This document shows, piece after piece, positions 35,360 to 44,303 of a DNA stretch of 64,000 nucleotides (position 1 is the stretch's first letter; each line of letters opens with the position of its first letter). The position numbers and the translations under genes are program-made. This DNA is from QNYZ01 sp964577615 (GTDB lineage Bacteria > Desulfobacterota > Desulfobacteria > Desulfobacterales > QNYZ01): the NCBI GenBank assembly GCA_964577615.1, contig CAZNZW010000007.1, forward strand, positions 8,643-72,642. The letters are read 5' to 3'. Below the pieces are notes generated by a model. That model had not been told where the DNA came from, made no database searches, and worked only from the letters and a program-made list of their open reading frames with translations.

Positions 35360-35935
35360 TCAAACCGTTTTGCCCAATTGCCGGGCAGCGGCCAGCCATC
35401 TGGCCCGCCGGGCGTCACTGGATGTCTTAACCGGTCCAAAGGACGCGATATGCACCGGCTTTACCCCCGAAAATTCCAAAATGGTACGTTTCATCTGATG
35501 ATGTCCCGGCATTCGGCTGATCCATCGATAATACCAGGTCGGAGAATCCATGGTGACCAGCAGCTGCGCACTTTTCCCGGTCAGGAGACGATCCCACCGC
35601 AGTGAATTCTCCCGGTATTTGAACGCAAACCCGGGCAGAAACACCCGGTCGACAAATCCCTTGAGCAGGGCCGGCAGACCGCCCCACCAGGTCGGATAGA
35701 CAAAAACAAGATGGTCGGCCCAGGCGATCTGTTCCTGCGCTTGAGCCAGATCGGGTTCCAATGGCTGATCCGCGCTGTATCCGTTCCGCAGAATCGGATC
35801 AAAAGCAAGATCAATCAGATGAATCAATTTGACCGCGTGCCCCGTCTGGCCAGCGCCTTTCTGATACGCATCGGCCAGGGCACGGCAGAAGCTTTGCGGG
35901 CGGGGATGGGCAAGGACCAGAAGGACGTTTTTCAT
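35360..35935 (-). CDS. NAD(P)H quinone oxidoreductase-like flavoprotein
   Basis: 191 residues with a flavodoxin-like fold. MKNVLLVLAHPRPQSFCRAL is the FMN/FAD phosphate-binding start and VFVYPTWWGGLPALLKGFVDR is the classic NQO1/KefF-family motif. It should reduce quinones or similar acceptors with NAD(P)H in two-electron steps. Stands between the aminotransferase and the N-formylglutamate amidohydrolase family gene, all on the - strand, but spacings of 86-145 bases leave operon membership open. Confidence 0.85.
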   Translation of the reverse strand: MKNVLLVLAHPRPQSFCRALADAYQKGAGQTGHAVKLIHLIDLAFDPILRNGYSADQPLEPDLAQAQEQIAWADHLVFVYPTWWGGLPALLKGFVDRVFLPGFAFKYRENSLRWDRLLTGKSAQLLVTMDSPTWYYRWISRMPGHHQMKRTILEFSGVKPVHIASFGPVKTSSDARRARWLAAARQLGKTV

Positions 35936-36021
35936 ATCTTGTTTTCCCGCTGATTTCCGGCCGGGCCGATGGGGACCGTCCCTCCCCTGACTTTTCTGGC
36001 CCGGGGTTTGTTTTGCGCCAG

Positions 36022-36789
36022 TCAGCCGGTACCGGATTCTCTGTCGTACAGATCCACAATTTTTTTGAGTATCTTTTCAAATCGGCTGGAAACACCAGTG
36101 AAATCGGGTAGTTTACAGCCATTACTTTCATCCATATACAGGTGCCGGTTCAACTCGATCATAATCGAAGAAACACGTTTATCCCGTTTCCAGTAGGCTT
36201 TTGGCACCAGGGCCCCTGAAAAGGGACGATTCACCGACACCCGGAACCCGGCATCGCTGAAAAAGGATTCCGCCGCCTCACTGAGCCAGGCCGGCGTATG
36301 AAAGTCATCGGTTCCCAGACAGATATCCGGCCGATCCGGGTTCTGATCAGATTCATCCGGCAGCGGCCGGGAAGGGAAGCTGTGACAGTCAACCACCAGT
36401 GAATGTCCCTGCTGCGCCAGATTCGACGCCACTGCCGCCGTTAACCGGAGATGATGGGTGAGCGCATACTTGCTGAACAGAGCCTGCCGTGCCTCGTCAG
36501 CCGGCGAGTCATGGCGGTTTTTTCTTTCATTCGTCCGGGTACGGGGCGCCACCGGCACCTGGGGATAATTATCAGGGGACCATCCGGGATCAAGCACGAG
36601 ACGGCTCACCGGAGCGTGAACGGAAACACATCGGGGATCTTTTAGTCTGAACAGTGCATCAGTATACCAGTCGGTCATGCGCAAAACCTCTTTTTCCAGC
36701 TCTGCGTCCGAAAGGCTGAGGCATTCGCGCTCTGCCGGCGGAATGACGGTTGAACTGTGGGGAATATGAAAAACAACAATTGGGTCCAT
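36022..36789 (-). CDS. N-formylglutamate amidohydrolase family protein
   Basis: 255 residues. HIPHSSTVIPP near the N-terminus and VVDCHSFPSRPLP in the middle are the metal-binding segments of the HutG/N-formylglutamate deformylase family (zinc-dependent, carboxypeptidase-like fold). The reaction would release formate or another acyl group from an N-acyl amino acid. No other histidine-degradation genes are nearby, so the true substrate is uncertain. The C-terminal SSIMIELNRHLYMDE fits the family. Confidence 0.8.
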   Translation of the reverse strand: MDPIVVFHIPHSSTVIPPAERECLSLSDAELEKEVLRMTDWYTDALFRLKDPRCVSVHAPVSRLVLDPGWSPDNYPQVPVAPRTRTNERKNRHDSPADEARQALFSKYALTHHLRLTAAVASNLAQQGHSLVVDCHSFPSRPLPDESDQNPDRPDICLGTDDFHTPAWLSEAAESFFSDAGFRVSVNRPFSGALVPKAYWKRDKRVSSIMIELNRHLYMDESNGCKLPDFTGVSSRFEKILKKIVDLYDRESGTG

Positions 36790-37422
36790 TGAACAATTTC
36801 CATTGCGTATAAATAATACCGGGCCATACCATACCGGTCCGCTCAGCCAGGTTCAACATCCGCAAAGCGGGCAACAGTATCCCGTCAGATGACCATCCAT
36901 CAGGGATACCCTTCGGTACGAAGCTTATAATTATAACCAACTGATGGCTATTTAACAACCCCCCGGATCAATGACCAAAGTACTTTCCTTTTCCCTTCCG
37001 GCCATCCCGCCGCCACCCGAAACCCGATCTTCCGGCCGGGCAGGCAGCCCTTTTTCCACGAATTGGCCCTTTATTTCAACCAGGAAAAAGGATATGGTGA
37101 GAATTCAGGTGCATCGGCCGGTTCCCCTCCCCGGTTTATACCGGTACCGAATATCGTGAAGATATGGTGCTGCTTGCCCTGACACAAAGGCTGGCCGATC
37201 CGGACCTTGAAGATACCGGCGAAGCCGGTTGCAGGAGGAAATCACCTGCCCCAAAGAAAAATCGGTTTATGACCGGCCCCGCGCCGGCGGCCGTGTCCGA
37301 TAGATGTTATTTTTCCGATAAAGCGACTTGACATATTTGTCTTTCGAATACATAAAAGGGCCGTTTCAGGGAAGTCATCCTGAATTGACCCCATTATAAA
37401 GAATCGACAAGGAAAACAACGC
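36790..37422. other. Non-coding stretch before the nuo operon
   Basis: About 630 bases without a supportable gene. It holds the hutG-like gene promoter on the left and a putative nuo promoter on the right (listed). Between about 37040 and 37310 two different frames look protein-like in succession (PFFHELALYFNQEKGYG, then EYREDMVLLALTQRLADPDL), which could be the remains of a decayed gene; I could not identify a family. Confidence 0.5.
37328..37356 (+). promoter_or_regulatory. Putative promoter of the nuo operon
   Basis: Perfect -35 TTGACA (37328-37333), 17-base spacer, then CATAAA (37351-37356, four of six matches to the -10 consensus). It is 66 bases before nuoA ATG 37423 and the only good match in the region. 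Confidence 0.5.
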
Positions 37423-37800
37423 ATGGTTTTCAGCTGGCTGCACTTTGCGATCATTCTTTTTCTGGCCGTCGGCGTTCTTTTTGCCTGTGGCCCGCTGATT
37501 CTGGCCCGGCTGCTCTCCCCCCGGGCCAGGGGCGGCGACATGAATATTCCCTATGAATGCGGCATGCGGCCCTGTGGCAGCGCCTGGGCCCCATGGGGAA
37601 TTTCCTATTACATCTACGCCCTGATCTTTCTGGCATTTGATGTGGATGTCCTGTACCTGTTTCCGGTTTCCGCCGCTTACCGGGGCACCCACGGCTGGAC
37701 GGCCTTTGTGGAAGTGTCCGTTTTCCTGCTTTTCCTCGTTCTGGCGGTGGTCTATTTCTGGGCAAAGGGGGTTTTTACATGGCCACGCCGGATCAAATAA
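37423..37800 (+). CDS. nuoA: NADH-quinone oxidoreductase subunit A
   Basis: 125 residues, three membrane helices. Carries the NuoA loop YECGMRPCGSAW and the acidic membrane residues in IFLAFDVDVLYLFP. Small membrane subunit beside the quinone site. First gene of the operon; overlaps nuoB by 22 bases. Confidence 0.95.
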   Translation: MVFSWLHFAIILFLAVGVLFACGPLILARLLSPRARGGDMNIPYECGMRPCGSAWAPWGISYYIYALIFLAFDVDVLYLFPVSAAYRGTHGWTAFVEVSVFLLFLVLAVVYFWAKGVFTWPRRIK

Positions 37801-38354
37801 TTTTACCGGAGACACCGGTTGTTTCATCGCCGATACCGGTTGCTGAACCGCATATGATCCAGCCGCCGACAGTCAATATCAAACCGGTTCAGGCGATTCT
37901 GGACCTCTGCCGCGCCATGTCCCTCTGGCCGATGACTTTCGGGCTGGCCTGCTGCGCCATAGAAATGATGGCGGCCGGCATGGCCCGTTTCGATCTGGCC
38001 CGTTTCGGCGCCGAAGTCTTCCGCGCGTCCCCGCGCCAGGCCGATGTCATGATTGTGGCCGGAACGGTCACCAAAAAGATGGCACCGGCCGTGGTGCGCC
38101 TCTACGAGCAAATCCCGGCACCCAAATGGGTGATCGCCATGGGCAACTGCGCCATCTCCGGCGGTCCGTTCAAGATCAAGGAAAATTACAATGTCATCGA
38201 AGGCGTCGATACGCTGATTCCCGTCGACGTCTTTGTACCTGGCTGCCCCCCCCGCCCGGAAGGTCTGCTCGAAGGATTTTTCCAGCTCCAGCACCTGATT
38301 ACCGGAAAACGCTGGTGGCCTGTGGCCGAAGAGGTAAAGACGCGTGACGCTTAA
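37779..38354 (+). CDS. nuoB: NADH-quinone oxidoreductase subunit B
   Basis: 191 residues. Carries the terminal N2 [4Fe-4S] cluster next to the quinone site: tandem Cys in LACCAIEMMAAG, then GNCAISGG and VPGCPPRPE. The N-terminal 40 residues are an unconserved-looking Pro-rich tail. AAAGGGGG precedes ATG 37779, inside nuoA. Confidence 0.96.
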   Translation: MATPDQIILPETPVVSSPIPVAEPHMIQPPTVNIKPVQAILDLCRAMSLWPMTFGLACCAIEMMAAGMARFDLARFGAEVFRASPRQADVMIVAGTVTKKMAPAVVRLYEQIPAPKWVIAMGNCAISGGPFKIKENYNVIEGVDTLIPVDVFVPGCPPRPEGLLEGFFQLQHLITGKRWWPVAEEVKTRDA

Positions 38355-38901
38355 AGCCCTTGAAAAAATAGACACCCTGTGCGTATCGCGCTGCGATCCC
38401 GCCGAAACCGGTCTGCACTGGTCGGTCTTCCTGGCGCCGGAAACGGTTGTACCGGCAGCGGCCGCTCTTTCCGCCGCCGCCTATTGCCTCGAGGACATTC
38501 TGGCCCTTGACACGGCCGACGGTTTTGTCGTGATTTACCATTTCAACGGCTGGGATTTCAACGACCGCGTCGCCCTGAAAATACAACTCCCGCAAACCCA
38601 TCCGACGCTGCCTTCGATCACATCCGTGTTTCCCGGCGCCCAGTGGCACGAGCGTGAGACCCGCGATTTTCATGGTATTTTTTTCGAAGGCAATCCTAAT
38701 TTTATTCCGCTTCTGATGCCGGCCGAAGATGCCGACGTGTATCCCCTGCGAAAAACGGACAAAGCCCGCCGGGCCATCCGGGATATCATGAATGCCGGCG
38801 AAGTCGTCTCTTGTACCGGAGAAATCGAGAGGCTTTTTGCCCCGCCGCCGGATCCGGCCGATCCTGCCGATCCCAAAACAGACCGGGGGCCAGACGCATG
38901 A
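38344..38901 (+). CDS. nuoC: NADH-quinone oxidoreductase subunit C
   Basis: 185 residues. GTG start 38344 overlaps the end of nuoB by 11 bases. The 30-kDa-subunit signature WHERETRDFHGIFFEGNP and the C-terminal PLMPAEDADVYPLRK are present. Hydrophilic connecting-arm subunit. Its Pro/Asp-rich C-terminus ends at an ATGA overlap with nuoD. NuoC and NuoD are separate, unlike the fused CD of E. coli. Confidence 0.93.
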   Translation: MTLKALEKIDTLCVSRCDPAETGLHWSVFLAPETVVPAAAALSAAAYCLEDILALDTADGFVVIYHFNGWDFNDRVALKIQLPQTHPTLPSITSVFPGAQWHERETRDFHGIFFEGNPNFIPLLMPAEDADVYPLRKTDKARRAIRDIMNAGEVVSCTGEIERLFAPPPDPADPADPKTDRGPDA

Positions 38902-40088
38902 AACCGGATTGCATGAAAACGGAAACCGATGGCAGTGATCCACTGGCAGGCGATTTTTACACCCGGCAGTTCGAAAAAGGCCAGAGGGAAAACACCCTGA
39001 TCCTCAACATGGGTCCCCAGCACCCGTCCACCCACGGGGTGCTCCGGATCGTCATCGAAATCGACGGCGAATATATTCTACGGGCCGATCCCGTCCTCGG
39101 GTACCTGCACCGCATGCAGGAAAAAATGGGCGAAGTACAGACCTGGGGACAGTATATTCCCAACATGGGACGGGTGGACTACGGCCACCCGCTGGCCTGG
39201 AACTGGGCCTATGTCGGCGCCGTGGAAAAACTGATGGGCATCGAGATTCCTGAACGCGCCGAATACATCCGGGTCATTACCTGCGAGCTCAACCGGCTGA
39301 CTTCCCATCTGCTCTGGTGGGGTGCCTATATCCTCGATCTGGGGGCGTTTACTCCCATCATGTACGCTTTTGACGACCGCGAAATGCTGCTCGACATTCT
39401 CCAGCGGCCCACGGCCTCACGACTGACCTACGGGTATTTCCGGGTGGGCGGCGTGCGGAAGGACCTTGACGATCGCTGTATCGAAATGATCCAGGCGTTC
39501 ATCCCCCGGTTCCGCCAGCGGCTGCCCATGTACAAAGATCTGGTCACTGACAACGTCATCCTCAGAAAACGGGTGGAAGACATCGGTATTGTCGACCGGG
39601 AAATGTGTCACCGCTACGGCTGCAGCGGCCCGGTTCTTCGCGGCGCCGGCGTTCCCTGTGACCTGAGACGCACGGAGCCCTATTCCATTTACGACCGTTT
39701 TGATTTTGATATTCCCACGGCAGACACCGCCTGTTCCGCCGGCCGCTATCATGTCCGCATGGCCGAACTGGAGCAAAGCCTGCGCATCATTGAACAGGCA
39801 CTGGCCGGGCTGGAAAAAGCCGACGGCGACTATATCATCCCCAAGGCCCCCAAACCCGCCATGAAGCCGCCCAAGGGCGAGGCCTACTTTGCGGTGGAGG
39901 GTGCCCGGGGAAAGGTGGGCGTCTACGTTGTTTCCGAAGGCAAAAAGGTCCCCTACCGCATTAAATTGCGGTCGCCCAGTTTTTCCAACCTGCATGCCTT
40001 TGCCGAAGCCGCTGAAGGCACCCTGCTGGCCGATGCCGTGGCCACGCTGGGCAGCCTCGATCTGATCATTCCGGAAATCGACAGGTAA
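38898..40088 (+). CDS. nuoD: NADH-quinone oxidoreductase subunit D
   Basis: 396 residues. 49-kDa subunit forming the quinone pocket with NuoB: NMGPQHPSTHGVLRI (His/Asp region), YLHRMQEKMGE, DVGAFTP-like DLGAFTPIMYAF and GCSGPVLRGAGVPCDLRR. It lacks the paired Cys motifs of [NiFe]-hydrogenase large subunits, so it is a quinone-reductase type. I use ATG 38898 (overlap with the nuoC stop); the open frame extends 29 codons further upstream. Confidence 0.96.
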   Translation: MKPDCMKTETDGSDPLAGDFYTRQFEKGQRENTLILNMGPQHPSTHGVLRIVIEIDGEYILRADPVLGYLHRMQEKMGEVQTWGQYIPNMGRVDYGHPLAWNWAYVGAVEKLMGIEIPERAEYIRVITCELNRLTSHLLWWGAYILDLGAFTPIMYAFDDREMLLDILQRPTASRLTYGYFRVGGVRKDLDDRCIEMIQAFIPRFRQRLPMYKDLVTDNVILRKRVEDIGIVDREMCHRYGCSGPVLRGAGVPCDLRRTEPYSIYDRFDFDIPTADTACSAGRYHVRMAELEQSLRIIEQALAGLEKADGDYIIPKAPKPAMKPPKGEAYFAVEGARGKVGVYVVSEGKKVPYRIKLRSPSFSNLHAFAEAAEGTLLADAVATLGSLDLIIPEIDR

Positions 40089-40094
40089 ATACAG

Positions 40095-41069
40095 ATGCCG
40101 CAACCCTTTGATATCCATATGCTCATCCGTCTCGTCATTGCCGTGGTGGCCGCCATGGCCTGGGTAGGCGTCAATGCCCTGGTGCTGGTCTATTGCGAAC
40201 GTAAATTCGCCGGCCATATCCAGCGCCGCCCCGGCCCCTTCGAGGTCGGCCCCCACGGCATCCTGCAACCCCTGATTGACGGTCTCAAGCTGATGGGCAA
40301 ACAGCTTTTCCGGCCAGCCGGCGCCGATGCCCTGCTTTTCTGGCTGGCCCCCATGCTCTCTCTGATCCCGGTGCTTCTTCTTTTCCTCCCGATCCCGTAC
40401 GGCCCGGTCTTGACCGGCATGAACGTTGGCCTCGGCCTGCTTCTCATCCTGGCGTTTTCCAGTTTGAACGTTCTGGCCCTGCTGCTGGCCGGCTGGAGTT
40501 CCAACAACAAATGGGGCGTCTTGGGAGCCGCCCGGGCCGTATCTCAATCGGTGGCGTACGAAATCCCGCTGCTGCTGGCGGTACTGGCCATTACTTTCAT
40601 GACGGGCAGTTTCAATTTAAGCACCATTGCCGCCGGTCAGGGCGTCTGGCCCTGGCAATGGCACATCGTCGTGCAACCGCTGGCTTTTCTTATTTTTCTT
40701 GTCAGCGCCTTTGGCGAGACCAACCGGGCGCCCTTTGACCTGGCCGAAGCCGAGTCGGAGCTGACAGCCGGTTTTCACACCGAGTATTCCGCCATGGGAT
40801 TCGGGCTTTTTTTCATGGCTGAATACGCCTATATGGTCGTGGTCTGCTCGCTGTGTACGGTCCTTTTCCTGGGCGGCGCCAATGGCCCGCTGGCAACCGG
40901 CTGGTGGTGGTTCCTGCTGAAAACATACGCCCTGCTTTTTCTGATGATCTGGGCGCGGTGGACTTATCCGCGGGTGCGTTTTGACCAGCTGCTCAACATC
41001 AACTGGAAATGGCTCCTGCCGCTGGCGGTTTTCAACCTGCTGACGACGTTATTTGTGATGAAGCTGTAA
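40095..41069 (+). CDS. nuoH: NADH-quinone oxidoreductase subunit H
   Basis: 324 residues, eight membrane helices. NuoH signatures: YCERKFAGHIQRRPGP and the quinone-site loop SAFGETNRAPFDLAEAESEL followed by FHTEYSAMGFG. Connects the hydrophilic arm to the proton channels. Six bases after nuoD. Confidence 0.96.
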   Translation: MPQPFDIHMLIRLVIAVVAAMAWVGVNALVLVYCERKFAGHIQRRPGPFEVGPHGILQPLIDGLKLMGKQLFRPAGADALLFWLAPMLSLIPVLLLFLPIPYGPVLTGMNVGLGLLLILAFSSLNVLALLLAGWSSNNKWGVLGAARAVSQSVAYEIPLLLAVLAITFMTGSFNLSTIAAGQGVWPWQWHIVVQPLAFLIFLVSAFGETNRAPFDLAEAESELTAGFHTEYSAMGFGLFFMAEYAYMVVVCSLCTVLFLGGANGPLATGWWWFLLKTYALLFLMIWARWTYPRVRFDQLLNINWKWLLPLAVFNLLTTLFVMKL

Positions 41070-41104
41070 ATTTTCGAAAAAAAAAGAGAACGGATACCGA
41101 TCCC

Positions 41105-41662
41105 TTGAGCGCGTTTCGCCAAAAAATTATTCAACCGATTGTCGACCTGTGGAGCCTTATCGTCGGGCTGAAGGTCACCGGGAAATACTTCACACAGAAA
41201 CTCATCACTGTCCATTACCCCCGGGAAACGGTCGCGGATGACAATCTCGACACCTACGGCGGCCATATTGAACTCGTCGGCAGCCCCAGGGACCCGGCGA
41301 CGCCCCGGTGCATCTCCTGCATGATGTGCGTCACCAACTGCCCCAGCCGCTGCCTGACCGTGGTAAAACAGAAACCGCCCAAACTGACCGCCGAACAGAA
41401 AGAGGCCATGGCCGAGGCCAAAGCCCGGGGAGAGAAGGTTAAAAAACCCCGTGCGCCGAAAAATCCGCTGGTGTTTACCTGCGATTATTCCCTGTGCAGC
41501 CTGTGCGCCACCTGCATCGAGAACTGTCCGGTGAATGCACTGCGGTTTTCCCATACCCTCTACTGGGCCGCGACCTGTCGGGATGATTTAACGCTCGATC
41601 TTCTCGATCGCCTCCGGCAACAGGCGCCAGCAGCCCCTCAACCTGCGGCCAAGGAGCGCTGA
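41105..41662 (+). CDS. nuoI: NADH-quinone oxidoreductase subunit I
   Basis: 185 residues from TTG 41105. Two [4Fe-4S] motifs (CISCMMCVTNCP and CSLCATCIENCP) relay electrons to NuoB. Between them is a longer-than-usual basic, helical insert (EQKEAMAEAKARGEKVKK). No ATG or GTG is available in this frame after nuoH; a run of nine A lies 20 bases before the start. The ribosome binding site is weak (GAGAACGG), which may lower its translation. Confidence 0.92.
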   Translation: MSAFRQKIIQPIVDLWSLIVGLKVTGKYFTQKLITVHYPRETVADDNLDTYGGHIELVGSPRDPATPRCISCMMCVTNCPSRCLTVVKQKPPKLTAEQKEAMAEAKARGEKVKKPRAPKNPLVFTCDYSLCSLCATCIENCPVNALRFSHTLYWAATCRDDLTLDLLDRLRQQAPAAPQPAAKER

Positions 41663-41665
41663 CTC

Positions 41666-42178
41666 ATGCAGACGATGGCTTATGCAGCATTCGGCATTTA
41701 CACATGCATTATTCTGGCGGGCGCGATTATGGCCGTTGCCAGCGCCAGCCTGGTACGCGCCCTGGTGGGGCTGATCGCGACGCTGGTGGGCGTGGCAGGC
41801 ATGTACCTGCTCCTCGCTTCACCGTTCCTCGCGTTCATGCAGCTGCTTATTTATGTGGGGGCGGTGGCGGTCATGATTTTTTTCGCCGTCATGCTGACCC
41901 ATGCCGAGTCCGGCGGTGACGAAAACGCTCCGGCGCCGGTACACCAGCTGTTTCTGGCCGCCGCCGGAGCCATCATGCCGGCGCTGCTCATCGGCGGTCT
42001 CATTCTCCGCCGGGGTCTCCCCGGGGCGATAACACCGCCATCTGTCGGGATTGAACAGCTGGGCGCCGGGCTGCTCGGCATTTATGTACTGCCTTTTGAG
42101 CTTATCTCGGTCATTCTGATGGTGGCCATGTGCGCCGCCGTGCTGCTTGTCTGGGAAAAGCGGGGAAAAAAGAAATGA
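41666..42178 (+). CDS. nuoJ: NADH-quinone oxidoreductase subunit J
   Basis: 170 residues, about five membrane helices. FLAFMQLLIYVGAVAVMIFFAVML is the conserved third helix with the pi-bulge region linking the quinone site to the antiporters. Starts three bases after nuoI and overlaps nuoK by ATGA. Confidence 0.93.
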   Translation: MQTMAYAAFGIYTCIILAGAIMAVASASLVRALVGLIATLVGVAGMYLLLASPFLAFMQLLIYVGAVAVMIFFAVMLTHAESGGDENAPAPVHQLFLAAAGAIMPALLIGGLILRRGLPGAITPPSVGIEQLGAGLLGIYVLPFELISVILMVAMCAAVLLVWEKRGKKK

Positions 42179-42489
42179 GTCTGTTAACCCTATACCAGCT
42201 GGTGGGTCTTATCCTTCTGGGCGCCGGCCTCTTCGGCATGGTACACCGCCGAACCCTGGTCGGCATGCTGATCTGCGTGGAACTGATGCTTAACGGTGCC
42301 GGACTGTCCATTGTGGCGGCCGGTCAGCTGACCGCCGCGAGTGCCAGACTCGGCCAGTTGACCACTTTGTTTGTCATGGGTCTGGCCGCCGCCGAGGCCA
42401 CGTTGACGCTGGCGATCATCGTGATCGTTTTCCGGCGCTTCGGGTCCATCAAAACCTCTGACATTACCACGCTGGAAGATCAATCATGA
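42175..42489 (+). CDS. nuoK: NADH-quinone oxidoreductase subunit K
   Basis: 104 residues, three membrane helices with both buried Glu residues of the proton path: ICVELMLNGAGLS and GLAAAEATLTLAI. ATG 42175 overlaps the nuoJ stop. It overlaps the next gene by four bases. Confidence 0.95.
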   Translation: MSLLTLYQLVGLILLGAGLFGMVHRRTLVGMLICVELMLNGAGLSIVAAGQLTAASARLGQLTTLFVMGLAAAEATLTLAIIVIVFRRFGSIKTSDITTLEDQS

Positions 42490-44036
42490 TAAATGGGATC
42501 AGCATCGTCAGCGCCCGTATCCTGCTGCCACTGGCCATCACTCTGGTGGCGCCGCTGGGTATCTGGCTCGCCCGCAAAAACGAAAACCGCCGGGAAGCGG
42601 TGTCTTTCACAGCCGCCATCCTTACCTTCCTATCGGTCATTTCCCTGGCGCCGGCAGTGCTCCGGGGAGAAATCTGGGGCTACGGCCTCTTTACCATCCT
42701 GCCGGGCGTCACGGTCTCTTTCTGCGCCGACGGGTTGAGCATGATCTTCGGGCTCATCGCCTCTTTTCTGTGGATATTTGCCACCAGTTATAATATCGGT
42801 TACATGCGCAGCCTCAGAGAACATGCCCAGACGCGCTATTATTTCTGCTTTGCCGTGGCCATATTCGGTGCCATGGGCGTGGCCTTTTCGGCCAACGTCT
42901 TTACCATGTATCTGTTTTACGAAGTCATCACGGTGTTCACCTATCCGCTGGTCGCCCATCACCAGGATGCGGATGGATATGCCGGCGGACGTAAATACAT
43001 CGTCTACCTGATGGGCACCTCAAAGCTCTTCCTGCTGCCGGCCATGATCCTGACTTACGTACTCACCGGCACGCTCGATTTTCACATTGGCGACATCGTC
43101 GGTGGAATGTTCTCGCCCCAGGTGGTGGCCCAACATCCCCTGCTCGTCAGCCTGACCTATTTTCTCTACGTGGCCGGCATTGCCAAAGCGGCCATCATGC
43201 CACTGCACAACTGGCTGCCGTCGGCCATGGTGGCCCCCACGCCGGTATCGGCCCTGCTCCATGCCGTGGCCGTGGTCAAAGCCGGCGTCTTCTCTCTGTC
43301 GCGCATCATGCTGTCGGGGTTCGGCACCCATACGCTGGGCACGCTGACCCTTTCCAGCCTGCGGATTTTTACGCCCGGCGGCCTGCTTGGGGATACCACG
43401 CTGGGAATTGCCACCGCCTACCTGGCCGCCTTCACCATCCTGGCGGCTTCCTTTATCGCCCTGACCAAAGACGATCTCAAAGCCCGCCTGGCCTATTCCA
43501 CGGTCAGCCAGCTTTCTTATATTATTATCGGCGTGGCGATGCTGAGCACGGCTGCCGTTCAGGGCGGTCTGATGCACATCGCCCATCATGCGTTTTCCAA
43601 AATCACCCTCTTTTTTGCCGCCGGCGCCATCTTCGTTTCCACAAGCCTCCGCAAGATCAGCCTGATGAACGGCCTGGGCCGGCGGATGCCCTGGACTTTC
43701 GGCGCCTTTGGCCTGGCATCGCTGTCCATGATCGGCGTCCCGCCGGTGTGCGGGTTCGTCACCAAATGGTACCTGGTCACCGGGGCGCTGCAGATCAACC
43801 AGATTATTCTGCTGGTGGTTCTGCTGCTCAGTACGGCGCTCAATGCCGGCTATTTTGTTCCGGTTCTATACCGGGCGTTTTTCAAGGAGCCGTTGCCCGA
43901 CACCCATATCGAACAGTATTCCGAGGCCCCGGCGGTCATGGTGGTGCCGCTTTTTATCACCGCCATCATCTCCGTGCTGCTGGGTCTGTATCCGCAGACT
44001 TTCCTTAACTTTGTCAACATCTTCGGAAAGTTTTAG
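42486..44036 (+). CDS. MrpD/NuoL-M family proton-antiporter subunit
   Basis: 516 residues, about fourteen membrane helices. Antiporter core motifs: FYEVITVFTYPLVAHHQD (conserved Glu on helix 5), GIAKAAIMPLHNWLPSAMVAPTPVSALLHAVAVVKAG (helix 7-8 Lys and helix 8 His), and LAYSTVSQLSYI with its Lys region upstream. The sequence is closer to Mrp antiporter subunit D than to canonical NuoL, lacking NuoL's long lateral helix extension at the C-terminus. Sits where nuoL is expected, so it probably supplies one pumping unit. Confidence 0.85.
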   Translation: MINGISIVSARILLPLAITLVAPLGIWLARKNENRREAVSFTAAILTFLSVISLAPAVLRGEIWGYGLFTILPGVTVSFCADGLSMIFGLIASFLWIFATSYNIGYMRSLREHAQTRYYFCFAVAIFGAMGVAFSANVFTMYLFYEVITVFTYPLVAHHQDADGYAGGRKYIVYLMGTSKLFLLPAMILTYVLTGTLDFHIGDIVGGMFSPQVVAQHPLLVSLTYFLYVAGIAKAAIMPLHNWLPSAMVAPTPVSALLHAVAVVKAGVFSLSRIMLSGFGTHTLGTLTLSSLRIFTPGGLLGDTTLGIATAYLAAFTILAASFIALTKDDLKARLAYSTVSQLSYIIIGVAMLSTAAVQGGLMHIAHHAFSKITLFFAAGAIFVSTSLRKISLMNGLGRRMPWTFGAFGLASLSMIGVPPVCGFVTKWYLVTGALQINQIILLVVLLLSTALNAGYFVPVLYRAFFKEPLPDTHIEQYSEAPAVMVVPLFITAIISVLLGLYPQTFLNFVNIFGKF

Positions 44037-44045
44037 GGAGCCGTC

Positions 44046-44303
44046 ATGACACAAATCTTGAGCCAACTGCTGCGCCGCCTGCACGATCGATGGAAGTTAT
44101 TGCGCACCGCCTTTTTCATCCTCCTGGCCGTTCTGGTGGGCCTCAACGTTTTTATCCGGCCCCACCATGCCGAATTCGGTTTTGACACCACCCCGGGATT
44201 CTGGGGCATTTTCGGTCTGGTCATCGGCCTGGTCATGGTGATTATCATGAAAAAAATCATCCAGCCCCTGATTGCCCGCAAGGAGGGCTATTATGAGCAA
44301 TAG
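44046..44303 (+). CDS. Small two-helix membrane protein of the complex I operon
   Basis: 85 residues with a basic N-terminus, two membrane helices (FFILLAVLVGLNVFI and IFGLVIGLVMVIIMKK) and a short polar tail. AGGGAG precedes ATG 44046. Lies between two antiporter-like subunits, with its end overlapping the next start. I do not know a named family; position and coupling suggest an accessory or assembly subunit of this complex I variant. Confidence 0.75.
   Translation: MTQILSQLLRRLHDRWKLLRTAFFILLAVLVGLNVFIRPHHAEFGFDTTPGFWGIFGLVIGLVMVIIMKKIIQPLIARKEGYYEQ

Noticed and set aside
39417..40547. 376-codon open frame opposite nuoD/nuoH
   Set aside because: Antisense to two well-supported complex I genes; long only because high-GC coding strands leave few stops in the shadow frame. 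Composition (many His, Gln, Gly) is not protein-like.
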